64,000 nucleotides of DNA, from assembly GCA_019925105.1 (NCBI GenBank), contig JAHGAU010000027.1, positions 434,001-498,000 on the forward strand. Reading direction: 5' to 3'. The notes under the pieces are model-generated. The model saw only the letters and a program-made list of their open reading frames with translations, made no database searches and had not been told where the DNA came from. Position numbers and translations under genes: made by a program. This DNA comes from Niebla homalea. Its lineage: Eukaryota; Ascomycota; Lecanoromycetes; Lecanorales; Ramalinaceae. Shown piece after piece: positions 11,900-24,235 of this stretch (its first letter is position 1; every line of letters begins with the position of its first letter).

Positions 11900-13518
11900 A
11901 TAGCGTCGAATAAAGGGACCTTAAGGGTCCAAAACGATACGTATACGTATAGCTTAAGTAATAACGAAATTAATATCTTAATTACGATAAATATAAATAA
12001 TATAATAAATAAAAACGAAAAAGTATACGGATAAGTAATTTATATTAATAAAAATAACGGGGAAACGTATAAATAACACGATAATAACGTAATAAATAGC
12101 CGTTAAATTAAATAAAAGAATTATAATTAATAAAATATATATAAAGAAACACGTAAAATACGTAAAAAAAGGGCAGGTAAAAAAAGCGTTAAAGAAATTA
12201 AAATTATAATAATAATAAGGAGAAAAAATAATAAGTATACGTAAAGCGGAGGTAACATTAATAATATTAAGGGTATATAAAGTAAAAAGAAAAGAACGGA
12301 GGTAATAAACTTATAAATAATTAGGGATAAAGAATAAAAAAAATAATTCGTTAAATATATAAAAAAGTTAAAATAGGAGAAAAAACGGTAAGGGTTTTAA
12401 ACGGATTACTTAGGACGGAATAAATAACTATTATATTAAAAACCTAGCCGATATTATAAATAAAACTATAAAAAGTAAAAGAATTCTATAAAAAAATAAA
12501 GGTAAAATTAAAAAAGTTAAAATAACTAAAAAAAGCTTAGTAAACGGTAAAAAGGATACCGATAAAAGGTAGGGGTAAAAATTAGAAAATAAATGTATAT
12601 AAGGAAAAGGTAATCATAAAAGTTTTTGAAATAAAAGAAACTTAGATAATAAAGGCCGTAATAAAAAAGTACGTAATAAATAAGAAGAAGATAATACGAA
12701 TTAAAGAGAAAACGGCGGTATCGAAAAAAGCAAAAACGGTAATAATCCGTTTATTAATTAAAAAAAAGAATATTATAATAAAGGCTAACTTTTTATAGCT
12801 TATAAAAGCGTTTAAAATAATAAGAAAGTTATTAATAAAATAAATTCTTACTATATATGAACTATAAAGCGGAAATATCCTTTTTAATACGGTATCCTTT
12901 AAGGTAAAAGAAAACTTAAAGAAATCAAAAACGTAAATTAATAAAAACGAATTTAAAATAATAAAAATATTAAGATAATTATTTATTATCGTAGTAAATA
13001 AAATATATTTAATACGTTTTATAAAAGTAAAAAAAAAGTTTACTTTAAAACGTATAAAAAAGGAGAACGCGGTCCTTTATTCCGGATTAAAAGTTATTAA
13101 TTATAAACTTTTTCCGGTAATAAAAAGGTTAAATATTTTAAAACGGATAAAAAGTATTTTATAATTCTATTAAATATAACATTAATAAGGATATATAATA
13201 ATATCTTAAATAAAAGGATTATAAAAGGAAAGTCCTTTAAATTAACCTAATTATAAAATAAAATAACGGATATTTATTAATATTGTAAGTATTAAGGATA
13301 TAAATATATTATTATAAGATATTTTAACGGTATAAAATATAGGGTATATATTAAAAAATATAATATATATAAATATACGGGCTTAATAAGTAAAAGCTTT
13401 CTTAAGGATACGTATAAATATATAACGTATAAGAAAAATAAATACTTAATATAAAACTTAAAATACCCAGTAAAGATTAAAAAAATTAAGTATAAAGAAA
13501 TTAAAATAATTATTAAAA
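11900..13518 (+). mobile_element. LINE B, 5' part (ORF1)
   Basis: A plus-strand copy of the LINE family. Its first bases (atagcgtcgaataaaggga) are the shared start ATGGCGACGAACAAAGGGA with RIP changes, including loss of the ATG itself. It covers ORF1 up to just beyond the zinc-knuckle region and is interrupted by LINE C, which duplicated 14 bp at the site. The copy resumes at 31493. It is among the most heavily mutated copies, as expected from the insertion order. No TSD could be assigned because its true 3' end is lost. Confidence 0.8.
13505..13518. repeat. Target-site duplication of LINE C, left copy
   Basis: The 14-bp aataattattaaaa here matches aataattgttaaaa at 31479-31492 except for one A/G difference that RIP explains. 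LINE B reads continuously across the pair. Confidence 0.8.
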
Positions 13519-13530
13519 AAAAGAAGAAAA

Positions 13531-15180
13531 ATGGCGACGAACAACGGGACCCCAGAGGTTCAAAACGATGCATACGTATATAACTTAAGCGACAGTAAAA
13601 CAAGTGCCTTAAATGCGATAAGCGGAAGCGGAGTAATAATGGAGGTAAAGGGGGTGGAAGGGTAAACGGCCTTTATTAATGGAAATAATAAAAATTCGTA
13701 TAAACGGCGTAATAAATATATAATAAAAGACTCTTAAATTAAATAAGGAGCTTATAATTAATAAGATACGCATAAAAAACGCGTATAACGTATGAAAGTA
13801 ACGTAATTATAAGGGGTAAATAAAGGATAAAAAAGATAGGGATAATACGTAACGATAAATAAAAAGTAAGCGGGGGCGGAAAAAACCTTATTAAGTATAT
13901 ATAAACTAGGAAAGGGCCGGGCGAGGATAAGGGAACATCAGATAATTAAGGATAAATTATAAAAAAAGGTAATTATTAAACGTATAAAAAAAATATAATA
14001 AAGGAAAAGGTAATAAAAACGTTAACGGGTTTCCTTATAATTAAATAGAAGGATATTATATTAAAAACCTAGCCGATATTATAGATTGGGTTATAAGGGG
14101 TAAAAAACTTTTATATAAAAACGGGGGCGGGATTAAGGGATTTAAAGAGGCTACGCAGAGCTTAAAAGGTATTAACAAAGATACCGGTAAAAGGAAACGA
14201 AGGGAATTAGGGAAGTTATATATGAAATAAGGGAGTGACGGGAGAAGCTTTACGGATAAAAGTAAGGGTAAATTAAATAGCGAAGGCTATAAAAATAACA
14301 CTTATATTAACGGTAAAAAAAATAAAGGTTAAAAAGAAAATGGTAGTATTAAAAAAGGCGAAAATAATAATTATATGGTTATCGGGTAAGGAGGAGAGGA
14401 ATATAATTATAAAGGCGAGCCCTTTATAATTAATAAAGGTATTTAAAATAATAAGGGAGTTATTAATAAAGCAAATTATTATAATACGTAAACTATAAAA
14501 TAAAGATATTTTCCTTAATATAGTTTTATTAAAGGTAAAAGAAAAGCTTAAGAAGTCAAAAAAATAAGCCGGTAAAAAGGGATATAAAACAGTAAAAATA
14601 TTAAGGTAATTATTTATTATAACGGTAAACAGGATATATTTAGTAAAATTTATAAGAGAAGAAAAGGAAATTACCTTAAAACAGATAAAAAAAGAGAATA
14701 TAATCCTTTATCCCGGGTTAAAGATCGTTAAGTATAACCTTCCCCCCGTAATAAAGAGGCCAGATATCCTTAACCGGATAAAGAAATATTTTACGGTTAT
14801 TTTAAGCGTAACGTTAATAAGGATATATAACGATATCCTCAATAAAAGGATAATAAAGGATAAGTCCCTTAAATTAATAAAACTATAAAATTAAATAATG
14901 GATATTTATTAATGCTTTAAATATTAAGGATATAAATATATTATTACGAGGTACTTAAATAGTATAAAATATATAATATACGCCGGAGGGTATAATACAT
15001 ATAAATATATAAACTTAATAATAAAGGGCTTAATAAAGAATACGCCGAAATACGTAACGTATAAGAATAATAATTACTTAACGTAAGACTTATAATATAT
15101 AATAAGGATTAAGGAGACTTAACGTAAGGAGATTAAGATAACGGCTAAAATTTAACGCTATAATTTATATAAATTTAAAC
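13531..15180 (+). pseudogene. LINE C ORF1 (Gag-like) remnant
   Basis: The ATG at 13531 opens a frame reading MATNNGTPEVQNDAYVYNLS and continues for about 45 codons before the first stop (a TAA after GVEG). This is the longest legible piece of the family's ORF1. Further on, tyrosine (TAT) codons stand where cysteine (TGT) is expected in the zinc-knuckle region, at about 14920-15100, in the same arrangement as in LINE E. The end is set approximately at the MITE insertion, which lies at the ORF1-ORF2 boundary. The protein is not functional. Confidence 0.75.
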
Positions 15181-15187
15181 CGGCAAA

Positions 15188-15728
15188 CATCAGCAAATCT
15201 GCGACCTGCTCGGAGCGAGTGAATAAAAAAAAAAAATGGGTTTATTCACTTAGACCGCTCGTGATTTACTTACGAGCATCCAGGGAAATTTACGAGCGCT
15301 CCGAGCGGTCCTAAGCGGGTAAAAAAAAGTTAAAAATAAAAACGTTTAAAACGGTAAAATAATAATTTTTATTTTTTATAAATTTTTTTATTTAAGCTTT
15401 CTTAACAGCGGGTATTACCGTTACCCCCCCTATAAGCCGTAATATTCAACGTTTTTTAAAATTAATTATAGATTCAGTTATTTTAACTAAAAGTTACCCT
15501 GGTAGCTAATAATTTATCCTTAAGGGGGGGTAGTTAAAGGGGGTAATTTAATTAAAAAATCCTTAAGTTAAAAAAAAAGTAAAACTCATAAGAATCCAAG
15601 AAACTTACGAGTAAGCCGGATACTCGCGAGCGCTTAAAGGCCTAGCGAGGGGGGATATAAGCTCAACCTGCTTAATCTGCTCGCTTGTACTCGGAGTGCT
15701 TATATGCTGGTTCACAAATTTGCAGATG
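15188..15728. mobile_element. MITE-like non-autonomous DNA transposon in LINE C
   Basis: A 541-bp insertion defined by comparison with LINE E, where the flanks are continuous. The left end starts CATCAGCAAATCTGCGA and the right end, reverse-complemented, starts CATCTGCAAATTTGTGA: terminal inverted repeats of about 17 bp with three mismatches. No coding sequence is seen. The interior has subterminal repeats around GCTCGGAGCG and GAGCGCTCCGAGCGGTC, and a run of 12 A. The flanking duplication is only 2-3 bp (AA or AAA) and ambiguous, so the superfamily is undetermined. CA and TG dinucleotides are common, unlike in the host. Confidence 0.75.
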
Positions 15729-17436
15729 AAATAATTAAAAATAATTTTAAAACACGAATAAAGCCCGTTAAATAAAGAAAAATAAAGCATAATAACCGAT
15801 AATATGAAAAAGAGGAAGCTTATAAAGATATTAACCCTTAAGGCTGACCGCCTGATCGGGATAATCATCGTAATAAAAAGGCCGGGGTAAATAACGCTTA
15901 ACCTTAAGGAAAGGCTATTTATATAAATAAAAATTAATAAGGAGAACTTAATAAAAGTTAATATGTAATACGCTTATACTTTTAAGGATAATATAGTATA
16001 ATATACGTAAAGAAATAATTAAAGCCGTAATACCGATATTTAAATTTAAAAAGATAAAAGATATTAATATTAAAATAATATAAAAGCCGCTATATAACCC
16101 GTATATATACTCTTTAATTAACCCGGGAAATAATTTTTATTTAACCTTTAAAAGAAACGAGAAAATATAAATATACTTCTTTATAAATAAAAGGTTAAAT
16201 ATAAATAACTAAGACGTTATTTATTATGAAGGGAATTTATATACGCTTTAAGTTATATAAAAAGGAAATATTAAAGGAAACTTAAATATTTATAACGTAT
16301 ATAATCCGCTATTGATTAATAAAAAAAGGCCCTTTATAACCCCGCTACTTAAGGAAGTTATAGCCGTACCTAATAAATACCTCTTAATAAAAGACTTTAA
16401 TCTTTATTATATTAAATAGAACGAAGAAAGGTATATAATTAATTACGTTAAGTTTAAAGAGTTATTAATAATTATTACCCGGTCAAACCTTACGTTATTA
16501 ATATTAAAAAGGACTATAATATAAAAAGGCCGAAAATTTAGGATTACGATTAATTTAACGTTTAACTTAGAAGGTATCGTTAATACGGTTATTATATATA
16601 GGTTATAAGAAAACTTAAAATATGGCTCGGATTATATACCGATACAAATAACCTTAAACTAGACCGTTAATACGACCTTATTATTACCGGTAAAAAGGGC
16701 ATAAAAACAATTAAGGAAATAGGGGTTTATATAAAAGTAAAGGAGACAATAATATAGTTTACGGACCTCCCTTAACTAAATAATAAAGACCGGATCGACC
16801 TTTTTATAAAGTAAACAATAAAAGTATTAAATAAAGTAATTAATAAGATAATCTTATTAATAAAATCCTTTTAAAGAGTTAAAACTTATTAAAATAAAGA
16901 ATATATAACCGTAATCGTAAAGGTAAAAAGGTTAATTAAGTAGATTTTTAAGTATAAAAATTAGAAAATACTTAATTAATTAAGGGTTACTTAAAAGGAA
17001 AAAGAGAAGATTATTAAGAAGGTTAAGTAAATATACTTTTAGTTTACGGTATATAATTTAACGGTTTTATTTTATAATATTTAAAAGTTAATAAAATATA
17101 ATAAGGAATAAAATAGGAAACCAAAGTTTATCCTTAAATTCCCGCTTTTTAAGAAACCCGATAATATATTAATTAATACCTTTAACGGTAAAATTAAGGC
17201 CCTTAAAGGAGTATTTTTCCTTTTTTTATTAAAGGCTAATTTAAACGATATTAATAACGCTATATACTTTAACCCTATATTAATAAATAAAATAATAATA
17301 TAAAATATAATAATTAAGGCGATTAATAAATTAAAGAAGGATAAAGCCTTAAGATTAAATAGGATTTTTAATAGATTCTTATTAATAATAACTTTACCGT
17401 TTAAAAGGGTCTTTATTTACCTCTTTTAAATATATT
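15729..17436 (+). pseudogene. LINE C ORF2 remnant, first part (endonuclease)
   Basis: This continues LINE C after the MITE and aligns by eye with LINE E from about 24220 onward. At about 16385-16410 the frame reads YLLIKDFNLYY, the endonuclease motif GDFNLHH of the I, Jockey and Tad groups, with H-to-Y and G-to-K changes of the kind RIP and drift produce. The frame has many TAA stops. It is interrupted by LINE D and continues at 29058 with the RT. Confidence 0.75.
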
Positions 17437-17452
17437 TTAACGTTAATTATTA
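17437..17452. repeat. Target-site duplication of LINE D, left copy
   Basis: The sequence ttaacgttaattatta is repeated as ctaacgttaattatta at 29042-29057. Similarity continues with mismatches for about 9 more bases, so the original duplication may have been up to about 25 bp. LINE C reads continuously once the insert is removed. Confidence 0.8.
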
Positions 17453-17549
17453 ATTGATTGATTGATTGATTTATACTACGGGTTTAGCTAAGCTAATTCC
17501 GGCATTCCTTAATACGCGGCCTTTTAACCTTATTAATAACCGTAAAAAC

Positions 17550-20500
17550 TTAATATTTATAACGTTAAAGTAAAAACCGGCGTTTACCAGGCCTTTACCC
17601 TTTATCCTTTAAGGTAAAGATATTAATAATTATTTAAAAAATAATGATTTATTTATATATTTTTTATATTTTAATTCCCTTAAGAAAATCCGTAATATTA
17701 TAATTGTATCCTTATAAAGGCTATCTTTAAACTTATTATTCTTTTATACCTTTATATATTTATATTGCTTTAATCTTATATAATATCTTTAAATATCCTT
17801 ATTAATACTTACGCGTTTAATATATATTCCTTTAATATTATTATCGCCGTTAACTTTTTTAAAAACTTTTAATAAACGTTTATTATTATATCCTTACGGC
17901 TATAGAAAATGCTTTCCGGTTCATATAATTAACGTAACCGGTTTCCGCTCCTTTTTTTCTTCCTTAATTAATAATAAGCTTTCTTTATAAGGTCTTTAAT
18001 AACCTTACTTATCTTTATAATGAAATTAAATTATAATAATAATTTAATAAATATTATAAACTTAATAATTACCCGGATATTTTATTTTATAAATAATATT
18101 TAATAATAATTATAAGTATTAATTTTTATAATAAGTTTTAACTTAATCTTTATAAATAAAAAATAAGAAATAAAAATATATATAACGTTTTACTTTTTTT
18201 ATTTATACTTATATTTAACGTTTATCCGACCCTTGGTATATATAATAAATAAGAAATAAGTTAAATTATTTTTATCCGTTTAAAGTTAAATTATTAATAC
18301 GTTATTATCCTTCCTTATAATATTATAACAATAAAGATACTTATTAATAATCTTTTTATTATTAAGAATTAAATAATAATAATCTTAAGGTATAAAGTCC
18401 TTATATTTCCGTTAATACTTAGTTTATTTTATTATAACTTATAAAATAATTATTATAGTTTTCGTTTTTTAAATCCTTTTAATTTTAATCTTTTTTACGT
18501 TTGGTGGGAATTTATACCCGTTTAAGCTAATTTCCGGGATATTAATAAGGTTAACTTTTTTCTTAATTTATTTTTACTTTATTTTAATAAAAAGAAAGAT
18601 AAATATTTTTAATTTATTTTTTTTAACTTTAAACTTATTAAGATTCTAACGGATCCACCCGTTTCTTATTATTATAATTAAGTATATATATTTCTTTAAC
18701 TTTATTTAAGCGATTATTTAATTTAATAAGATTTCGATAATAATATAAAAACCTTAAACTTTAATATTGGGATAAAGGTTACTTTATAGGTATCGTTAAT
18801 TATTCTTAAATATTAATTCTGGACTTTTTATAATATTTAAATAAGCTTTTTTTTATATCTTGGAATACCCTTAAATATATATTAAATAGTTATAACGTAT
18901 ATTATAGTTAACTTTATTATAGTTTAATAAATAATCCGGGCTTTTTATAATATAATTCCTTATATTAATATAATAAGATAAGTAAGGTTTTTTTTTTATA
19001 AAGTTATTTTTTTTAAACCTTTTTATATAGTCCTTTTAATTAAACTTTTTATTTACTTAAAGATTAAAAACTTTAATATTAATATCCGGCTTTACCGTAA
19101 TTTTACTTAGATTTATTATAATTATTATATTGTATAATTTTAAGTTCTTAATTATATAAATAAATTTATATTTATATAATATAAATTAAGCCTTATAAGT
19201 TTTTATTTATTAAAAATAAACTTTATAAGTTTATTTTAATTTTAAATAATTTATACGTATAAAAATATTATAAATTAAAAAATAAATATTATTAATAAAG
19301 TTTCTAACTTAAACCTTTTATTTTAACTTAATAAGCTTTTCAATTAATAAACCGTTAAAGAATAAAAATAATATAAAAAAATAAATAATCTTTAAAAAAT
19401 CCCCGTTATAACGGGCTTTATTAAGCTTATTTTTTATTTTAAATTAATTAATATAACTTAATTACTTAAAAACTCTTTATTTATTTAATTAAAAAAAATA
19501 ATATCCTTTTTTTCCTTAAATTATATAATAATCTTTAATAATTTACTTTATTAAAAATACTTATAATATTAAAAAAAGAAAACTTATAATATACTTTTTC
19601 CCGTAACCTTATACCGTATATATACCGTTAATTAATCCTTTAAAGGTTATTTTTATTAATTAATTTTTCTTTATTTTTATTTATTAATCGGAGAAAAATC
19701 CGTAATTCTTTATATAATTATTAAGGATCTTCGTTATTACCGTCTTTAAGGCTTTTTTTAGTATATATAAGAATATAATAAGTTTATAAAATTTTACCTT
19801 AAAGTAATCCGGCTTAATAAGCTTCTTAAGGATAATTATTTTTATTTCCTTAAACTTATATAAATAATAACCGACATTAAAATATACTTAAAAAAAAGTA
19901 AATAAAAAATTTTTTAAATAATAAAATTATTATTATTAAGAATCTATTAAGGATCTTATTTAATCCCGGGGCTTTATCCTTCTTCAGTCTATTAATTATT
20001 TTAATTATTATATTTTATATTATTACCTTATTTATTAATATAAGGTTAAAGTACGTAACGTTGTTAATATTATTTAAGTTAACTTTTAACGGAAAGGGGA
20101 AAAATATTCCTTTAAAGGCTTTAATCTTACCGTTAAAGGTATTATTTAATATATTATTAAATCTTTTAAGGGACGGGAATTTAAAAATAAACTTTAATTT
20201 CCCACTTTATTCTTTATTATATTTCGTTAACTTTTAAATATTATAAAGTAAAACCGTTAAGTTATATATTATAAACTAAAAGTATATTTACTTAACCTTT
20301 TTAATAATTTTCTTTTTTTTTTCTTAAGTAACTTTTAATTAATTAAATATCTCTTAATTCCTATACTTAAAAATTTATTTAATTAACCTTTTTACCTTTA
20401 TAATTACGGTTATATACCGTTTATTTTAGTAAATTTTAACTTTTTAAAAAGGTTTTATTATTAAAATAATTTTATTGATTATTTTATTTAATATTTTTAT

Positions 20501-21550
20501 TATTTATTTTATAAAGAAATTAATTTAATCTTTATTATTTAATTAAGGGAGGTCCGTAAATTATATTATTATTTCTTCTACTTTTATATAAATTTTTATT
20601 TTTTTAATTATCTTTTACGTTTTCCTTATTAGTAATAATATAATTATATTAACGGTTTAATTTAAAGTTATTTATATTGGTATATAATTTAAGTTATATT
20701 TTAAGTCCTTTTATAATTTATATATTATAATTACGTTAATAATTTCTTCCGTATTAAAGGCTAAATTAATCGTTATTTTAAACCTATAACTTTTTTACGT
20801 AATAATCCCTTATAATATTAATAATAAGAAATTAATTTAAGCAATAATTATTAATAAATTATTTAATTTAATATAATTTATTATACGCTTTTCCTTATTT
20901 TATATATAATAATATAAATTAAAGTCTTTAAATAATATATATTTATTTAAAATAATTAAAACCTTTTTAAATAACGGTATTATAAAAGGTTTTTCCTTAT
21001 TAACCGGCGGCAGGTTATATATATTATAAATATTAAGGTTGCCCTTTAAGTCTTTTTCCTTTATAATATAAAATATATAAAGGTTTTTATTATAATAAGT
21101 AATATCTTAGTTATTTATATTAAACCGTTTATTTATAAAAAAATATATTCTGGTTATTTTATCCTCTTTAAAAGCTAAATAAAACCCTTTTTTTAAGTTA
21201 ATAAATAAATATATATATAAATTATACGGTAATTCCTATATTATTATAACGTTAACGTTTTTAATTTCTTTAAATTTAAATATCGGTATTACGGCCTTAA
21301 TTTTTTTATTATAAACGTTATATTATATTACTCTTAAAAACGTTAATATATTATATATTAACTTTTATAAAGGCTTCCTTTTCTATACTTATTTAAGTTA
21401 CGGACTTTTTATTAAAGTTAAATATTTTCTAACTTAATACCTTTTTAATTATTATTAAAAACGTGAAACGGCCGGCCTTTAAAGTTAGGATTATAAGGAA
21501 TTTTTTCTTTTTTATCATTATTTATTTTTGATTATTTAATTAATTAAGTT
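17550..21550 (-). pseudogene. LINE D ORF2 remnant
   Basis: The complement carries endonuclease, RT and RNase H in that order, as judged by alignment with the readable motifs of LINEs A, C and E. TAA codons interrupt every frame. ORF1 lies at about 21550-22545 and continues at 28327-29020. Limits are approximate because no copy of the family has an intact frame to define them. Confidence 0.7.
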
Positions 21551-22545
21551 TATATTTTAAGGCTATTTTTAATTGGTTTATTAAATTAATTTTATATATA
21601 TTATACCGTTGGATTTTCGCGGTTATCCGGGTTTCTTTACGTTTAATTTCCCTGGCTTTTATTATATATTTAGAATCCTATATTAAATATCTTTTTTTAT
21701 TATATACGGTATATTTAAACGTATTTTTTATAAGTTTTTTAATTATTAATTTTATATACTTATAAATATTATAACCTTTAATATAAACCGTATACCTTAT
21801 AATATTAAAATATTTTATAATAATATATCTATAATTTTAATACTTAAAATATTAATAAATATTAATTATTTTATTTTATAATTAAGTTATTTTAAGAAAT
21901 CTTTTTTTAATAATTTTTTTATTTAAAACGTTATTATATATTTTTATTAATATTACGCTTAATATAATAATAAAATATTTCTTTATATATTTTAAGGAGT
22001 TAAATCTTTTATTATTAATAGAAGCCTATAGTTAATAATCTTAAATTTTAAATAAAGAACCGTATTCTTTTTTTCTATACTTTTTAATATAATTTCTTTT
22101 TCGGTTTCCTTAAAATATAATAAATATATCCTATTTATTATAATAATAAATAATTACCTTAAAACCTTAACTGATTTATATTTTCCCTTATTAATTTAAG
22201 CCTTAAATTTCTTTAAGTTTTCCTTCGTTTTTAAAAACGTTATATTAAGGAAGATATCTTTATTTTATAGTTTATATATCGTAATAATTTATTTTATTAA
22301 TAATTCCGTTATTATTTTAAAAGTTTTTATTAATTATAATAAGTTTATTTTTACCGCCATATTCCTTTTTTTATTATTAAATAAACGGATTATTATTATT
22401 TTCACTTTTTTTAATATGGCCGTTTTCTTTTCCGTTATCCTTTTATTCTTTATCGCGGATACCCCCTTTATTACCCTCGTCGCTTAATTTTCTTTTATCT
22501 AAAGGGCCGTTATTTTCGTATTTTCACCTTATATATTTAACCTTA
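21550..22545 (-). pseudogene. LINE D ORF1 remnant, 3' part
   Basis: The C-terminal half of the Gag-like ORF1, including the degenerate zinc-knuckle segment, on the minus strand. LINE E split it, and the N-terminal part continues at 28327-29020. Removing 22546-28326 restores continuity with LINE A over the same region. Confidence 0.7.
22533..22545. repeat. Target-site duplication of LINE E, left copy
   Basis: The 13-bp atatttaacctta is repeated exactly at 28314-28326, on either side of LINE E. Confidence 0.9.
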
Positions 22546-22552
22546 GATGAAA

Positions 22553-24235
22553 ATGGCGACGAACAACGGGACCCCAGAGGTCAGAAACGATGCACGTATG
22601 TATAACTTAAGTAACAGTGAGAATAATACCTTAAATACGATAAGCGAAAGCGGAATAATAATAAAAATAAAGGGGGAGGAAGGGTAAGCGGCCCAGGTTA
22701 ATAAGAACGGTAATAAGTCGTATAAATGATACGATAAATACGAGATAAAAAGGCCTTAAATTAAATAAAAAGCTTATAATCAATAAGATATATATAAAGG
22801 GACGTATATAACGCATAAAAATATTATTATAAAGGGTAATAAATAAAAAGCGAAGGAAATAAAAACGGTATACGGGGATAGATAAGAAGTAAACGGAGGC
22901 GTAAAAGGTTTTATTAAATATATATAAACTAAAAAAACTAAATAAAAATAAAGAAATATTAAGTAAATAGGAATAAATTATAAAAAGAAATAATTATTAA
23001 ATATATAAGGAAAAAGTAAAAAAGGAAAAAGCGGTAAAAACGTTAAAAAACCTTTTTATAATTATATAAAAGGATATTACGTTAAAGACTTAACCGATAT
23101 TATAAATCGGGCTATAAGGAATAAAAGACTTTTACGTAAATACGGGGAGAAATTTAAGGAAATTAAAGAAATTATATAAAACTTAAGGGGCGGTAGTAAA
23201 AGCGTTAACGGATAAAGGTAAAAGGAAATAAGGAGGATACGTATAAAGTAAAGGAGCAACGGGGAAGGCTTTAAAAAAGGGAATAAAAACAAGTTAAATA
23301 ATAAAAGCCGCAAGGGCGGCGTTAACGTTAACGGTAAAGGAAATAGAGGCGGAAAAGAAAACAACGGTATTAAGGAAAACGAGGATAATAACCGTATAAT
23401 TATCGGGTGAAAAAAAGAAGAATATAATGATAAAAATAAATTTATTATAATTAATAAAAACGTTTAAAATTACGGGAAAGCTATTAATAAAATAAATTAT
23501 TACAATATATAAACTATAAAGTAAAGATATCCTTCTTAATATAACCTTATTAAAAACGAAAAAAAGGTTAAAGAAGTTAAAAAGATAAGTTAATAAAAAG
23601 GGGTATAAAACAATAAAAATATTAAGGTAATCCTTTATTATCGTAATAAACGGGATATACTTAATAAAGTTTATAAAAAAGGAAAAGGAAGTTACTTTAA
23701 GGCGGATAAAAAAAAAAAGAATACGGTCCTCTACCTTAAATTAAAAATTATTAATTATAGTCTCCCCTTATAATAAAAAGGTTAAATGCTTTTAATTATA
23801 TAAAAAAATACTTTATATTTATCTTAAATATAACGTTAATAAGGATATATAACGATATCCTTAATAAAGGGGTAATAAAGGGTAAGTCCCTTAAATTAAT
23901 AAAACCTTAAAACCGGATAACGGATATTTATTAATACTTTAAATATTAAAGGTATAAATATATTATTACGAAGTACCTTAATAATATAAAATACGTAATA
24001 TATACTGAAGGGTATAATACGTATAAATATATTAACTTAATAATAAAAAACTTAATAAAAAACGCGTTAAAATACGTAATATACGGTAATAATAGTTATT
24101 CAGCGTAAGACTTACGGTATATAATAAAAATAAAAGAGACCTAATATAAGGAGATTAAGATAACAATTAAGGTTTAACGTTATAACTTATATAAATTTAA
24201 ACCGATAAAGTAATTAAAAACGATTTTAAAACGTA
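22553..24235 (+). pseudogene. LINE E ORF1: Gag-like protein with zinc knuckles, RIP-degenerate
   Basis: The ATG at 22553 starts MATNNGTPEV, as in the other copies. At 23935-24110 one frame reads YFKY*RYKY, later YVIYTEGYNTYKY, then KYVIYGNNSYSA. Replacing each TAT by its RIP precursor TGT or CAT gives three CCHC-type zinc knuckles, the nucleic-acid-binding signature of Tad and Jockey ORF1 proteins. Every knuckle Cys has become Tyr, so the protein could not bind zinc. The end coordinate is approximate. Confidence 0.82.

Larger units (their letters stand above)
13519..17452 (+). mobile_element. LINE C, 5' part
   Basis: A plus-strand LINE inserted in LINE B. It starts just upstream of the ATG at 13531 (a short purine leader, aagaagaaaa, precedes it) and runs to the LINE D insertion at 17452, resuming at 29058 and ending in a (CAAT)n tail at 31478. 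Without D/E and the MITE at 15188-15728 it is about 5.8 kb, the family's full length. The first 90 bp keep several CA and TG dinucleotides, and the N-terminus of ORF1 is the most readable of all copies. Confidence 0.88.
17453..22545 (-). mobile_element. LINE D, 3' part and body
   Basis: A minus-strand LINE inserted in LINE C. It begins at its (CAAT)n tail (read as ATTG repeats at 17453-17470), followed by the family's conserved 3' end around 17471-17530. It runs to the LINE E insertion at 22545 and resumes at 28327-29030, where its 5' end and ATG complement (29018-29020) lie. The two parts add up to about 5.8 kb, full length. The ORF2 active-site box falls near 19285 and the endonuclease near 20935 by alignment. 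Confidence 0.88.

Noticed and set aside
13292..13603. Minus-strand open frame of 103 codons
   Set aside because: It is antisense to LINE B and the start of LINE C ORF1, has a low-complexity Leu/Ile/Tyr/Phe composition produced by AT-rich sequence, and crosses an element junction.
15605..15868. Minus-strand open frame of 87 codons
   Set aside because: It crosses the MITE boundary into LINE C ORF2 on the opposite strand and resembles no known protein.
22631..22816. Minus-strand open frame of 61 codons, and a similar 95-codon frame at 23077-23364
   Set aside because: Both are antisense to LINE E ORF1. The same antisense stretch is open in LINE H (48915-49100), which reflects shared ancestry of the sense gene and AT bias, not a separate gene.
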